64,000 nucleotides of DNA from Isoetes taiwanensis. Taxonomy: Eukaryota; Streptophyta; Lycopodiopsida; Isoetales; Isoetaceae. Of this stretch, positions 22,339-34,618 are shown in pieces; position 1 is the stretch's first letter; each line of letters opens with the position of its first letter. Position numbers and translations under genes: made by a program. Where the stretch lies: assembly GCA_021234155.1 (NCBI GenBank), contig JAJEKV010000060.1, forward strand, positions 1,054,001-1,118,000, given 5' to 3'. The notes beneath the pieces were generated by a model. The model had not been told where the DNA came from. It did no database searches and was given only the letters and a program-made list of their open reading frames with translations.

Positions 22339-24890
22339 AATGGCAAAGACACCAAAGAAGAGTGCTGCCTCGCGATCGGGTCCAAAATCTCCCCGTGGCT
22401 TCCAAAGCGTGGGACACATTTGAAGTCCGGAAGTCCCGGTCAGAAAGCAAGGAGAACCGAAATGAGGACAAAAGATTTTCTCGCAAGGGATCCGCTAATA
22501 TGAAATTCAAGGAAAAATTTGCAGAGTACAACTCTTTAGTGACGTAAGTTTGGGATCTAAGGAACCTACCGTGTAACGGGTACAAGGATGAGCCGTGAAG
22601 TTGGAAGACCAAAGCAGAATTTTTCAAGTGGTACGAAGTTTGCATTCGGTAGGAAAGATGTACGTAATCACTATGTTCCATCTGTATTTTGCTCGAAAGC
22701 ATTTGCCTTACACTTAAAAGGTGAATCGCTTGATTGGGATGATGTGAAAAAAACAGCCATAGCTAAAAGCAAGGTCAAAGAATCCGAGGTTTTGACTGAA
22801 GTTGTAACAGTTAAGTCGAGCAATGCCAAGGGCCACAAGTCCTATGATACTTTCTACAAAAAAAGAAGATCTGGACAATTTGAATGTATTTCTTGAGAGC
22901 AGATCCTCTTTGAAGGAAAGCATATATAAGGAGATGCGAATTTACTGTGAGACTAGACCGCAGCTATATGAGACTTTGAAGCATAGGGAAGGGGAAAGGG
23001 TAGTATATTCTAAGCTAGTCCATGAGGCCGAGACTAATTACTTGAATCTGATGTCAGAGTTGCAGGCATTTCAACAGCAGATGGATGAAAGTGACGGTAG
23101 TGCTATGAAGTTTGAGCACATAAAATGGAAGGTGGAGGATGCAATTGCGCTAAGAGCAAGCGGGGCGGATCTAGCCGAAGCTTAGCAAGGAAGTGGAAGC
23201 AAAAGCATCTGAGTTGAGGCAGCTAGATTCTGAACTCAATTTAAGGTCTTCAAAAAAGAAAGCAATTGAGGAGGGGGACACAAAGATTTTGGAGTTGAGG
23301 GAGTTCTTAGATCACTCCTCGGTCCTTAGCTTGCAGCCTCCTCCTCTCTTCTTTGGTTTCAGTTGCAGAGCAGCCCAAATGCTGATTTTCAGCCCCGCAC
23401 AAATTGCGAAAGCAAGTTGTTTTGGTTCCTCCCCTGGTATTGGCATCTTGCGCACATCCCATCGCTTATTATGTATCTCCTATCTTGCTAGCACAAGGAA
23501 CAATCAAGGCTGCACTGTGCCGCACATGGGATGTGAATCTACCTCGTGCATTGGGGCTGATTGGAAAAGGTAAGCATGCATAATCGATTTTTTTCATGTC
23601 TTTCTTTATTAGTTCGTGTAAGATTGGTAGATGGATATTAGTTAGAAGTTGTGCATTGGTTGTGCATTAATTGTTCTCAGAGTATATTAATCACATTTGG
23701 GTTTTAAAAAATGTAGGTTGAAGTGAAGATTTGTAGGGTTGGATTGTTTTGCTTTTCTAGGTCGGGTGTAAACATCATGTTAGTACATGCATATTATTAA
23801 TGTGCATGATGTACGGTTGCCGATATTATTGAGGAGTTACTTTTATGTGCTAAGAAAATAGGATAAGTAGGTAACCCACTGCGGTGTACATTTGTATAAC
23901 ATGTGGTCTTCTATCGGGGACATTTTGATACATGTCAGACTCTATGATACATTTTAGTGCAATTACAATTTTCCAAAGAAGCTTTTCTACACTTGGCTCC
24001 AAATACATATATCTAATATATCTAATACAGCCTACATGGAATGCATTTATGAATTCTTTTTCTAGGAAGCTTTTACATTTGGATGTGGGTACATAAACTG
24101 CATATAGTTCTCAAATAATACGATACATGGAGTACATTTGGAATTGAATTGTACATTGCTTTTCCGATTGTACATTTTTTCACCATCTAGTTACTATTGG
24201 TAATGCTTTCATTCTTGGTGTGACATGGGTAGTATAAAGAAGCCGAGAAAGGTATGTGATATGTGGTTATGGTCTCTTCATATGTATTTCAATTTCACCT
24301 CGTATGCAGATGCCGGCAAGAACGAGTAGATCCTCCCCGAAAGACACTTGATTTTTCAAGTTGTGTAGATGATTATTATAGAGGGAAGCATGATAAGTCA
24401 ACCCCGTCCACATCTAGGTCATCTCTGAACACATTGAACACATTTGTAGCAGAGCATGAGAGAGGAGGAAAAGGAACATCAAGTAAGTAATTAGTTTTAA
24501 ATGAATTTGCTGGATTTTATTAGGAAGCAAATTGAGCTCATTTTTTTAATAACATATATAGCTTGTCACAAGCAAAGTTTTAGAATTGTAGCTTCATATG
24601 CACAACAAATTGAGCCCCCGGCAAAAAGGGGTGAATGTGGCAACACAGGTGTGTGTCCATATTAGTTTAATTTCTACATTTTCTTGATGTTTATGCTGCT
24701 GTTGACAATGAATTATCTTGTAGTACTGGAACCAGCGGGCGAGGAGAACAATGAAGCCGTCTCTGACACTCTAAAGAAAAAAGATATTATTGTAGAGGTC
24801 TTCGACACTCCAAAGAAAACAATTGTAGACAAGGTGCAGAAGGTACCAATTCTAAAGCCAATGCCACATCATCGTAATCGAACTTGAAAT
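22339..24890 (+). pseudogene. Element A + strand gene, N-terminal coiled-coil part
   Basis: Separate open pieces at 22588..22896, 22823..23185, 23193..23310, 24310..24490 and 24720..24887 look like exons or broken frames of one gene. The first piece (FALHLKGESLDWDDV) is related to Element B near 32490 (YYLHINGEAANWKSFL). The next two are charged and helical, ending KASELRQLDSEL, comparable to KASEIRVAQ in Element B at about 33975. Function is unknown; it is probably the scaffold in front of the enzymatic modules. Confidence 0.55.
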
Positions 24891-25329
24891 GTTGTTTTCA
24901 AATGGTAAGTCAAAAACTACTTATTGCATTTATTTATTGCATGTTCATACATTTTATTATTCAAGTAAACAAAGGAAACTAGTGGATCTATGGCCTTAGT
25001 TGGAACTACAATCGAAAAAAGATTGAAGAATCATGTAAGACAGAACATATACAACCGGTAATCAAGAAATTTTAGTGGAGAATGTGGCTACAGATATGAA
25101 GTGTGTGGTTGTGGTGAAGCAAGAGAAGGCGGAATCGAGGATAGAACAGATACGATAGTGGTGTGAACGAGAAAGAGTCAAGAAAAAGAAAAGATACAAA
25201 GGTGTCGCGCCAGCTAAGAGAACTAGAAGCCGCACATCGCTTGAGCAACCGTGAAGTATAATTGGATTAGTAAATATATGTTTTATGCTAGTTACCATTG
25301 ATGCTTGGTTTGCAAAGGACATGGATAAT

Positions 25330-26268
25330 CTTCTGACAATGGTTCCATTCTATTCGCTCCAAGGTGAACCCCGATTAAGGTCAAATATTGTGTGGAGACA
25401 TTGTTTAAAGATAGGCACATGTCTAACAGACATTTAGACATATTTGAAGGTATGTGAGCAGCACATTTGACATCCAAATGGTGAGATGTCTTTTTCTTCC
25501 CTTCGTAAAAACTTTTTGACTTATCGGGCAGCATTTAAAAGATTAGCCCCGATGCTAATAGTATGGGACAAAAAAGCAGAGTGCGCTTGAGAAAGGGCTA
25601 CAAGGCATTGTTGTTAGTAAATGCCAAGATATTATGGTTCCAGCTCAAGTTGAGGACCCCGCCCATCATGTTTTGGTGATTTTTGTTTTAGAGTCGCAAA
25701 AATTGCAGCATTCACCTCAATGGCTTCTCCCGCAATTATTGTGTTGAACTCCATGACTGTATAACAAAGGACAAAGAAACTCCTAAATATGTGAGCATTT
25801 TCAAAGATATGTACTCGCGTTTTGCTTAAATCTTAGTTGCATGTTCTCATTTTGTGTGTGTGCAGTTTCATAGGATGTCATCACATATCTAACCAACTCT
25901 AGCTCACGAGAGTTGAATTATATGTGAAGAATGCAAAGGAAGAAGGAAACTATTCCGTGAGGTTCCACAACAACCGTGATAATGTAAGTCATGGGTCTTT
26001 ATGTGATGGCCTTTATGCAAGCTTTTGTGGATGCCCAAGTGAATTCTAAAAGCATGGTGAGTTGTTCTTATATTTCACATAAATCCTTTATGATGTTTTA
26101 TTATAGGGGATCTTAATTTTTGTGTTTGTTGCGCTTTCATCAACATGGTTCGATAAGGATTTTGCACTTGGCGTAAGAAATGTATTAATAAAAGCCATGA
26201 TTGAATATGGTTTGAGAAGAAGAGATGAGACAAAACAAGTTGTCACTGGGCAGAAGAGTGGTAGTTAA
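25330..26268 (+). pseudogene. Ulp1/SENP-like protease relic (Element A)
   Basis: Pieces in different frames carry the C48 protease landmarks. DIMVPAQ..AHHVLVIFVLE (about 25630..25695) is the His motif region. IIVLNSM (about 25735) occupies the place of the catalytic Asp, and VPQQP near 25960 is the Gln region. MGLYVMAFMQAF follows (25991..26026), with S-H-G where D/S-C-G is expected, so the Cys seems lost. The C-terminal helix region (26150..26268) aligns in position with the end of the Element B protease. Ulp1 enzymes process SUMO; this copy cannot. Confidence 0.6.
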
Positions 26269-26389
26269 ACTCATTCCAACTTATGGAATTTAAAGCTAAT
26301 TGACTATTGTACTTTTTGAAATTTATTTGAATAAGAAATTGTTTGCAACGCTTTTAATTTCTATCAAGGGTTACAAACTAGAATTAGTT

Positions 26390-27095
26390 TAGGCTTTCGC
26401 CTTATCCTTAGGCTTGGTCCCGTTAGATGTATGGTTAACCTAATCCGCCTCGGATTACTTGTGGCTTATTATATTTGATCTCCAAGGCATTTTGGGTTAC
26501 TATTGTAAATCAGCACCCAAGGACTATAATGGCACTCAAGTGCCAATCCAATTACCCGAGGGAGTCTTCTTTTTCGCCCATTGTCGAAATCATTGTTGTA
26601 ACCGGGTGTTCCAACCATTGGGATTTGGCTGTTTGGTCAGATCTTGGATGTTCTGACAGCCATTGTAGACAAGTTGTATGAGCAAGGCATACCAAGATTT
26701 AAATTCATTTATGGTGGCAATAGATATTGGACCCTCTTCTTAGAGGTCAATGATGGGATGTATATATTTCTTTTCCCTTTGATATTCCACTCCCTCAAGT
26801 ATCCGTAATACGGAAATAGATGTGTTATGATTACTGACCTTCCTTTCAAATGTATCTTCAATGAGGGTTGCTCTTGCTGCATACCAGTATGGCATCCCAG
26901 GCTAACTGGTGAAGACAAAGATTTGTGTTGGCTATTTGACTAGTTTGTTGGCTTGAAGAATGCAAATGACTTTACCACTTATGTCCAAGAGCATCAATTT
27001 GATACTTCTCGTGCATACAATGACACAGTAGTGAAATGCATAAAATCTCAATATGGTGAAGACATGTTCCATGCTATATTTTACAAACCAGGTAG
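26390..27095 (+). pseudogene. FCP1/NIF-like HAD phosphatase relic (Element A)
   Basis: LIIFDLQGILGYY (26462..26500) matches HAD motif I, with Asp nucleophile but Gln in place of the second Asp. Then LAVWSDL and IVDKLYEQGIPRFKFIYGGN (26610..26720) and MITDLPF..TTYVQEHQF (26830..27005) follow in shifted frames. They match the order of blocks in the intact Element B frame (34619..35719). Here the module lies after the Ulp1-like part, whereas in Element B it lies before it. Confidence 0.65.
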
Positions 27096-27212
27096 TTCAC
27101 ACAGTACAAACCACTGCAAATTCAATTCAATTCAAAAAGTAACACAATACAAAGCACTGCAAATTCAAAGCCTTCACCTAATCCAAGACATCCACCATTT
27201 TGGGAAGACTTC

Positions 27213-30200
27213 CTAGATCTCACGCACAGCATCAGACAATGCAAAAGCTGCACTAGCACCTTTAACCCTGTGATTTATCTTCTTCATGGGAAATTTAGCT
27301 CCAATAACAGACTCTACTGGTACCAATACTTCTCTATCATCCAATAGCTTATATTTGTTATGGCAACTTGGCAATTTCTGATAATAATAAGTCGATATGA
27401 TCGTGGTCACCCGTGATGATGCTCATTCTTGTAATCATCAATGATCGCTTGATCCAATACATGCTTTTTCTAGTGCAAGCAAGAACATAGTATGGCACAT
27501 CTTCCTCATTACCGTAAAGAGCAAAAGAAGCAAAATTATCACCAAACTCAGATCACATCATGTAACTCCTCTACCTCATTTGCAAACATTGCGCTTTCGA
27601 TTCCATTTGCACCTTCAAAGATGTGCATATGGGACTAGCTTCTTCAATGTCCACTTTCCATGTTGTTGAATAGACTCATATGTCGCCATTCAAAGTTTAT
27701 GTGCACCGCGAAAAAACAAGATAGTGGTCTAACCATCAAGAAGGTTGGGTCCTCTCGACTTATGGAAGATACAAAGGCCGCCTTTGGACACCGTGAAGGG
27801 GTTGCACATCAAATGGCTTTGACCCGTCACAATCTCAGCCTCCTTCACTTCCCAATACACTCTACTTAACTTGAGATTTTTTGTTTCTCAAAACAACACA
27901 GCATCATGAGCACCCTTTATTTCAATCCCATGCTCTCTTCTTTGCTCACCGCCAAGAGTTGCCTCGCCTTGGCAGCCTCTCCATCATGTTCCCCTTTCCA
28001 TGCCCCGATCCAAGAAATTCCATTGTACACCTAATGCCATGCCGACAATGGTACCGTGATATGAAGTAGAATGATCTTTCGGATTTGAACCGAAAGCAAA
28101 GACAACCATCCGACCACACGAGATGATACCGCATGTGAGATCCTCCATTCTCTTTCAACCATCAAGATGAAGTTGAAATGCATGTCGCATAAAAATGTGT
28201 GTCATGACTTCTATCATCGTAAACATATAAGTGAACAGTTTTCTACAACTTACCATTTACCTTGAAGAGAGTGATGTGTACCAAAATAGTGATCCGGTCC
28301 GTGATTCCAATGTTCGGGACCGCACTTCTTTGAAGGGTCGCAATGTGTAATTTTCTGCAAAGTCTACTACATGATATCACGTAATCATCTCTTAGACTCA
28401 ATGCTTCTTCTAAATTCCCTTTGCTCGCCAATGAGTCGCAGTTGTGATGCACAAACTTTTTCATGTGATCAAACATGGCAGATAGCATGAAAGGAGCATC
28501 TGCTTGTTTCTCCACCAATCTTAGTCTTCTAGAAGTGCCCTTCCTTGACTTCGTCCATATAACAAGAAGCCCCGCCATTTAACATCATCTTCATTATTCG
28601 ACGTCTCTTTTGGACATAAGGGAATCTTTTGCTTACCACATTTTTCACAATCCCCTTATGCACTTCAGATTGTGCCACTCTTCCCTTTCCTCTTTTGGCA
28701 AACCATTTCTCTTCAAAGAGTGCTAACATTACAAAGTGCAAGCTTTTGTGCCCCGACAAACCCCATCATGTGTACCAACAAAGACATACATCACAATTGC
28801 AACCGCAATTTATGTGAAACTTCAAATTTCATAGAGTTGAATGCTTTTTCTGAAATTCTCTCGCTTGTTCATGCTTGACACAACAACAAGTGTTTTCTCC
28901 TTCAATTTCCTTATGCAACTTGGTTTCGTGTATTCAACATTTGAATACCAACATCTCAGATCTGGATTCTCCTCCACAAACCGCCATACAAAATCACCGC
29001 ACATTGCAAAAGAAAATAGGTAAGTTGGAGAAGACCGTGCATTGAATACCTTACATATCCAAAGACATAAGTAAGAAATACTATGTATACCAAGACATAT
29101 CGGGCTTGTACATGTAAAAGATTTGATTGAATCTATACATATTCAAGACATATGTACAATAGATTATGTATAGTATCAATTTATAGCACATTTAATCCTA
29201 CATCCTTACACTATGTACATATATATCACATAATATACATGAAATACTTCCAAGAGCAAGTAGATGACCCCATAAACCTCATTTACATGTATAATACATT
29301 AAGTAAAACGTACTGAAAAAAGGCTACATCAAAGCAAGTAAACTAAGATTGGCAAAGGAGTTCACTCGCATATTTAATCTTACATCCTTACACTATGTGC
29401 ATATGTATCACAAAATATACATGAAATACTTCCAAGAGCAAGTAGATGACCCCATAAACCTCATTTACATGTATAATACAAAGAAGCAAAAACAGACCGA
29501 AAAGGCTACATCAAAGCAAGTAAACTAAGATTGGTAGAGGAGTTCACATATGTGCATGAAAACAACAAAGAAACCGGAAATGTAATAGTTTCTTTGACAA
29601 AAGCTTTAATACCGAGGAATGTCAAGATACCGGATTGCCTCGCTTTTTTTTTCCTCACATCCCCTCAGACTTTGGTGAAACCTTGGTGTTGTTAAGCCGT
29701 AATTGATGACTTTTTGCTTGGTTTCTTCATCCAAACGATCAGATCTAGCCTTCCTACCTGCTAATGCCCAAATGTTTGAGCCAGCAATTGCCATTCTCTT
29801 TCTTCCGCTAGCAAAGATATGAAAGATTTCTGGGATGGCATTTGAGCATCTTGCAAGCAATTCCCTTTTGCTTCAAATCACCATTTTTCCCCACAACCAT
29901 TGATAAACCGAGTGCTTGGCACCAATTTATCACCACTATTAGAGCATTTTACCTCTTCCAATCCATCTTTAAGGTTTTCTAAAATTGCATGCTTGACCAA
30001 TCGCCAGAAGGCAACCCAATCACAGTTCAAAAGCTCCAATAGCATGTGATCTTGCAAGAATCTAGAAGCAAATAAGTACCTTTGATTAGGAGCCGAGATT
30101 CTTCTTTTTTCATAATAGAAAAAGATTTTGCACACCGGTCCTTATTTTTTGGTAACATACCTTGAGGATGTACTACCCTTTTCAATTTTCGCTTATCATG

Positions 30201-30434
30201 CTCGGCCATCTTCTTTTTCCCTTTCTCATCTCTCCCACTTTCGAAATTATCAGATGCCACCTGTTGTTTACTCTTCACAATTTTGAATTCACCAGATGCC
30301 ATCTGATGATCGCCACATTCAGTTTCAAAATCACCAGATTGCATGTTTTCCTGATCACCACATTCAGTTTCAAAATCACCAGATTGCATGTTTTCCTGAT
30401 TGCCACATTCAGTTTCAAAATCACCAGATTGCAT
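27213..30434 (-). pseudogene. DDE-like transposase candidate (Element A)
   Basis: Read from 30434 leftwards: a repeat-bearing N-terminus, then an RKARSDRLDEE block (about 29700) corresponding to RAKRFDAISDEQ in Element B. The putative catalytic core has VVDFAENYTL (near 28350), ITILVHIT, VWSDG..RFKSERSFYFISRY (about 28105..28050) and GSGHGKG (near 28000). GDNFASFALYGNEEDV (near 27530) is the C-terminal domain, ending at 27213. Many stops and shifts occur. The D, D and HGKG pattern suggests an RNase-H fold transposase. That function is inferred, not shown. Confidence 0.65.
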
Positions 30435-30446
30435 GTTTTCCTGATC
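30312..30446 (-). repeat. 45-bp coding repeat, three copies
   Basis: Three nearly identical 45-bp units encode QENMQSGDFETECGD-type repeats at the N-terminus of the Element A - strand gene. The unit is a multiple of three, so the frame is kept. Confidence 0.85.
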
Positions 30447-32258
30447 CTGGAAAAAAATTCAAATTGTGTTCTACTTTCTTGGTTCGATCTGGGAATTTTG
30501 TTGGAAGGAAATTTTTCTGGAGGGAATTTTCCTGGAGGAAATTGGAGGGAGGAATTTCCAATTTCCTCCAGGAGTTTCGCATCAACCGCCGGCCTCTACT
30601 CGTCATAATTACAAACAAACGGGAATTTTGCCCCTTTTGAAATATATAAGACAAAATTTATACATGAAATAAGTACATTTAAAATTCAGCAACCCGTTCA
30701 AAAGTTTACATGAATTGCCCCCTAATGTATGACACCCTAACGTGCTTTTACCCCGACGTGTAGCCAAGCAGGTAGCACCCTAGGGGGCAACTTGCAAGGT
30801 GTGTACATTTTATTAATGTGCACATTTACCCATGTGCACATTTATATATGTACACATTTTCCCATGTGGACACTTTATGCCACCTAGTTAATAAGGCAAG
30901 TGGGCCATACCCAATTATCCCACATGCTTAAAGGGATAATGGGAAACCCTAGCCCTAACCCTTGTCTATTTAGGTAAAGGAAACCCTAACTTGCTATTTT
31001 CGTCCATAGCATTCTAGGTCTCTGTTTTGCTTGCTCCAGGAGCCAAAACCACCTCCCAAACTCTGTCTGAGCCATCTAGCTCATTAGTTTTCCTTTCTAG
31101 CTTCATCTTCTAGCAGTTCAGCAGGATGGTCGAGTTCAGAGCAGGAGGAGCGAGCCAAGGATCAGGTATCTTGTCAATTTAATAGCCTAAACCGCCTCCC
31201 AGTCATTGAATAAGTAGGTTTAGCCTATTAAATTGCCCATAGCAGCCATCTAGATCCCTAGATATCGAGCTCTAACTAAAGAACATAACTCTGTGATTTA
31301 GATTAGATCTTGTTCTTTAGTTCTTCTGTGATGTGTATGATGATGTATCTCTGTGAACTCACTGTATTGGGAAAGGGGGTAGAGACCCTAAGGCCTGGTA
31401 GTTGATGTTCCTAGCTAGCCTCTTTAGCACACTGTAAATTTGGCCTGTGTACAAGAACCACACCTGGTTGTGGGTGAAGGGGCTAGACTGGCTGACAAGG
31501 AGGTTCATGTCTGACTCACGAGAACGATCCCTCTGGTGTGTAAAGCCTACCGGGGATCCCTGTGGACTAGGTCTAATGGCTTGCCACTGCGTGTGGGCAA
31601 GGCATGGGCTCGACACCCGTGGAGTGATATGTCACTCTCCATTGGGTTCAAGTCGAATAAGGGCAGTGGCCCTCTAGTTGCCTTGAGTCAGCATGTAGAT
31701 CTCTGGAGGGGGTGATCCCTACCTGCCCCATCGGAACTGGGGAGATGCAACCCAGGAATAGCCCCTTTGGCTATGCATCCGGCTGGCTACAGTCAGGTCC
31801 CAACACTTTTCAACCTACTTTGCAAAGTGTGCACAGGAGGGGCGGATGGAGTGGACTACCCTAAGCCATGTTCTCATGCCAGCCAAATCCATTGCCATGA
31901 ATTCTGTCTGCAATGAACCCTGGAGACCCGAGCCGTCAGTCATCCCTTGGAGTCTGAGCCTTGGGTAGGATCCCCATATGTGATGTGCTGATCTTTGTCT
32001 ATGCAGATATATGATGCGTCATCCTTCGAGATGGTTATGTAATGTGATGTTGTATATTAACATGTATGTTACGCTTCCGCAGCTAGGTAGGCCCTGAGGA
32101 AGATAGGACAAATGACCCCTTCATTCTTCCCACTGGAACTCATCAAGGTTGCAGTGATACGTGGAGGGCCCTGTATCAGTGTGGAGCTGGTATGGGGGAT
32201 GAACTCCTGTTTGTATACGGTGAGTGCACCGTATATGAGTAGGGGACGTCACAAAATC

Positions 32259-32759
32259 TCTCCTCAAACAAGAGATTGTGCCCATGAAGATCTAAAGAAG
32301 CTTTGGGTGACAAAGTTCGAAATGAATCTGGCTACAGGTATTTTCCCCCAAATGCTTGTTCGAATTGAAAAATTAAGGCATATCTTTTCTTGTACAGGTT
32401 GAAGAATCTGAGCAATGGACAATACAAAGAGTTCATGCAAATTTACAAAAGAATTACAGCTCCTGAAACCTAGGCAGTGGCTTATTATCTGCATATAAAT
32501 GGGGAGGCTGCTAATTGGAAGAGCTTCTTGGATTATTATAGAACTCCCGATGAGAAAGCAGAGGCCAGTTCTTCTAGACCCAAGAGAAAGCATACGCAAA
32601 TCCAACCTGAGCAAGAAGAAAATAGTAAAAGTGACAGTGATGATGAAGATGATAGGAAAAAAACCAAATCAGGTTTCTCTAGACCACACATTCAGTTTGA
32701 ACTCACAATCAAAACAGAAAAGCAGAGCAATGTTCTGAGACCAAAATATGCCATTGCAG
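32259..32759 (+). pseudogene. Element B + strand gene, 5' exons
   Basis: A first exon-like block (ending at a GT donor about 32338) encodes DLKKLWVTKFEMNLATG and was entered by the retrotransposon; its left part lies before 7739. The second block (about 32399..32759) encodes YYLHINGEAANWKSFLDYY, a nuclear-localisation-like SRPKRKH, and an acidic SDSDDEDD stretch. It ends at a GT donor (GGTATG). An in-frame TAG at about 32493 interrupts it. It resembles the first block of the Element A gene. Role unknown. Confidence 0.5.
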
Positions 32760-32989
32760 GTATGTTCAATTATTAGTTGTATTACAACAGAAAAAAATCT
32801 CAACCTTGACCTAGATTGTTTCTATCAACACAAAAAAGGTAACCTCAAATCCACTTCAAGAATCAGGTATGTCTACTACCATTTTGCATCATGTTGGCTG
32901 TATTGTCATGTTGTTGTCTCTATGATGCCATCTGTGGGGCATTTCGTGCAATGGATGCCATAATGATAGATGAGGTATGTGTGATCTGG

Positions 32990-33790
32990 TGAGTGTTGAG
33001 TTGTTGGCATGTTGTTTGTGGTGTAGTGATGAGAATAATGCTAGCATTTGTGGTGTGGTGTGTCTCCGTCATGGTGGAGTGGGGTGATGTGCTGCCAATG
33101 GTGCTAAATATGTTGCTACGTTGTGGCGCGTGGCATATGTGGGGTGATAGTAGTAGCAAGTGAGGTGTGCTGTACCAGTGTGGTGTGGCGTAGGTTGTTG
33201 TGCCGCCAATAGTGGTGATAGTGTAGCCTATATTGTGTAGTGTATGCACCGTGTTGTGTGGTATGTACTGTGTGGTGTGGTGTGGTGTGGTGTAGGTTAC
33301 TGTGCCGCCAATAGTGGTGAATGTTGTGTGGTATATGCACCGTGCTGTGTGGTATGTACTGTGTGTGGTGTGGTGTGTAATGTGGTGTAGGTTTTATGCT
33401 GCCAATAGTGGTGAATGTTGTGTGGTGTGGTGTGTACCTTGTTGTGTGGTATGGTGTAGGTTTTGTGCCGCCAATAGTGGTCAATGTTGTGTGTGGTGTG
33501 CAAGCGGTCGTGTGTGTGTGTACTATGTTGTGTGGTGTGGTGTAGGTTTTGTGCCGCCAGTAGTGGTGATAGTGCAGCCTATGTTGTGTAGTGCATGCAG
33601 CGTGTCGTGTGGTGTGTACTGTGTTGTGTGGTGTGGTGTAGGTTATCGTGGCGCAATAGTGGTGATAGTGCAACCTATATTGTGTGGTGTGTGCAACGTA
33701 TTGCGTGGTGTGTAATGTGGTGTGTGGTGCGATGTGGCGTGTGTGTGATGTGTGGTGCGATGTGTATTGTGTGGTGTATGATTGTGGTCT
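32990..33790. repeat. GT-rich minisatellite with GCCGCCAATAGTGGT motif
   Basis: About eight degenerate units combine GTGTGGTGTGGTGTAGGTT with TGTGCCGCCAATAGTGGTGA. Spacing varies between about 60 and 110 bp. It lies in a probable intron of the Element B + strand gene and is strongly strand-asymmetric. Confidence 0.85.
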
Positions 33791-33850
33791 TCCATTAGTA
33801 TGTGGCTTATTATGTTAGGAGGCTGACATATATGGAGTGTTTTGTTTTCC

Positions 33851-34305
33851 AGACTATGGTAGACTTGTGAAGGAATGGTTGGCTACAACATCAGCTAGGT
33901 CAAGCAACGATTGCAAAAACGAGGATAGAAAAACTGATATCAATAGAAAGATTGAGTTGATGGAGCATAAAGCATCAGAAATTAGAGTTGCACAGATGAC
34001 AGTCAATCATGATAGCAAATCCGAAAGCAGCAGAGGCTGTTCGGATTGTAAGCGAACTAAAGGATGAAGAGCTAAATGGTACAATGTTGCCTGGGCTGAA
34101 TCAATTGAATAAGGAACTAGCAGACACTGAAATTGAGCTAAAGGCATGTGAAGCCTTACTGCTGGAGCTGCAAATGCAAAGATTTGAGATTTTCTCTGAA
34201 CGTAGTGGCCATGACACTCCTTTAGATCCTGCACTTCCAATGCTTCCTGATGCAGAAGAAGAGGGTGATGAAGGTTGTCCATATTGTGGACGGTGTCTGA
34301 AATAG
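33851..34305 (+). pseudogene. Element B + strand gene, coiled-coil exon
   Basis: After a consensus acceptor (TTTCCAG at about 33851) the frame gives YGRLVKEWLATTSARSS and a long charged helix with RKIELMEHKASEI. A one-base shift near 34010 moves the frame to ELNGTMLPGLNQLNKELADTEIELKACEALL, a coiled coil. It ends in CPYCGRC, a small cysteine cluster. Comparable helices precede the enzymatic domains in Element A. Confidence 0.55.
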
Positions 34306-34618
34306 GAGGGTAAATTGTTGCCAGTTGTGATAGCAGAATGCAGTCATTAGTATCACATTCCATGTCTGTCACTCCATTTGAGGTAAACATTATTATCTCT
34401 AACCTCGTTTGCAGACTCTATTGATATTGGATTTGTTTTACAGACATTCTAGAACCTACTGCAGCCCCACTTGTGCCCACATTATGTCTTAGACATGGCT
34501 TTTGGCTTTTGGTGTTCGAGTGGTACCACAAGTACCAATAAACACAAGTAAGTACCTTAACTAATGTTTACTGATGTTGTCACAGGTCTACTAACTTCGT
34601 GTTTGCAGAATTGCAGAA

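Larger units (their letters stand above)
21941..30752. mobile_element. Element A: 8.8-kb TIR transposon related to Element B
   Basis: Terminal repeats GGTAAAAGCACGTTAGGGTG (21941..21960) and its exact complement (30733..30752) are flanked by CCGACG (21935..21940 and 30753..30758). The 5' LTR supplies the empty site. Contents mirror Element B: + strand coiled-coil, Ulp1-like and FCP1-like modules, and a convergent - strand gene with DFAENY, WSDG and GSGHGKG motifs. Both genes are riddled with stops and frameshifts. Confidence 0.9.
7744..32253 (+). mobile_element. Ty3/gypsy chromovirus-like LTR retrotransposon with extra 5' genes
   Basis: AAATC occurs at 7739..7743 and at 32254..32258. The outer boundaries are a decayed 5' LTR and a 3' LTR that begins TGTGACGT (21846) and ends ACGTCACA (32253). 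The order is 5' LTR, foreign insertion, PBS, leader with inverted repeats, H3-like gene, acidic ORF, gag, protease, RT, RNase H, integrase, chromodomain, PPT, 3' LTR. Excluding Element A, the 2.5-kb insertion and the hAT MITE, it is about 12.5 kb. Stops and frameshifts in most frames show it is dead. It sits in the 5' part of the + strand gene of Element B. Confidence 0.9.
21846..32253 (+). repeat. 3' LTR, split by Element A
   Basis: The LTR is 21846..21940 plus 30753..32253, about 1.6 kb once Element A is removed. Its ends form an 8-bp inverted repeat, TGTGACGT and ACGTCACA. The right part matches the 5' LTR closely to about 31450 and again at the last 20 bases. Confidence 0.9.

Noticed and set aside
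21941-30752. Elements A and B as Mavericks/Polintons because of Ulp1-like protease and 6-bp TSD
   Set aside because: No protein-primed DNA polymerase B, retroviral-type integrase or packaging ATPase is seen, and the termini do not fit.
33116-33673. 185-codon His/Thr-rich minus-strand frame
   Set aside because: It is a translation of the GT-rich minisatellite and has no independent coding signal.
32990-33790. CRISPR array
   Set aside because: Unit length and spacing vary, there are no unique spacers, and the context is eukaryotic.
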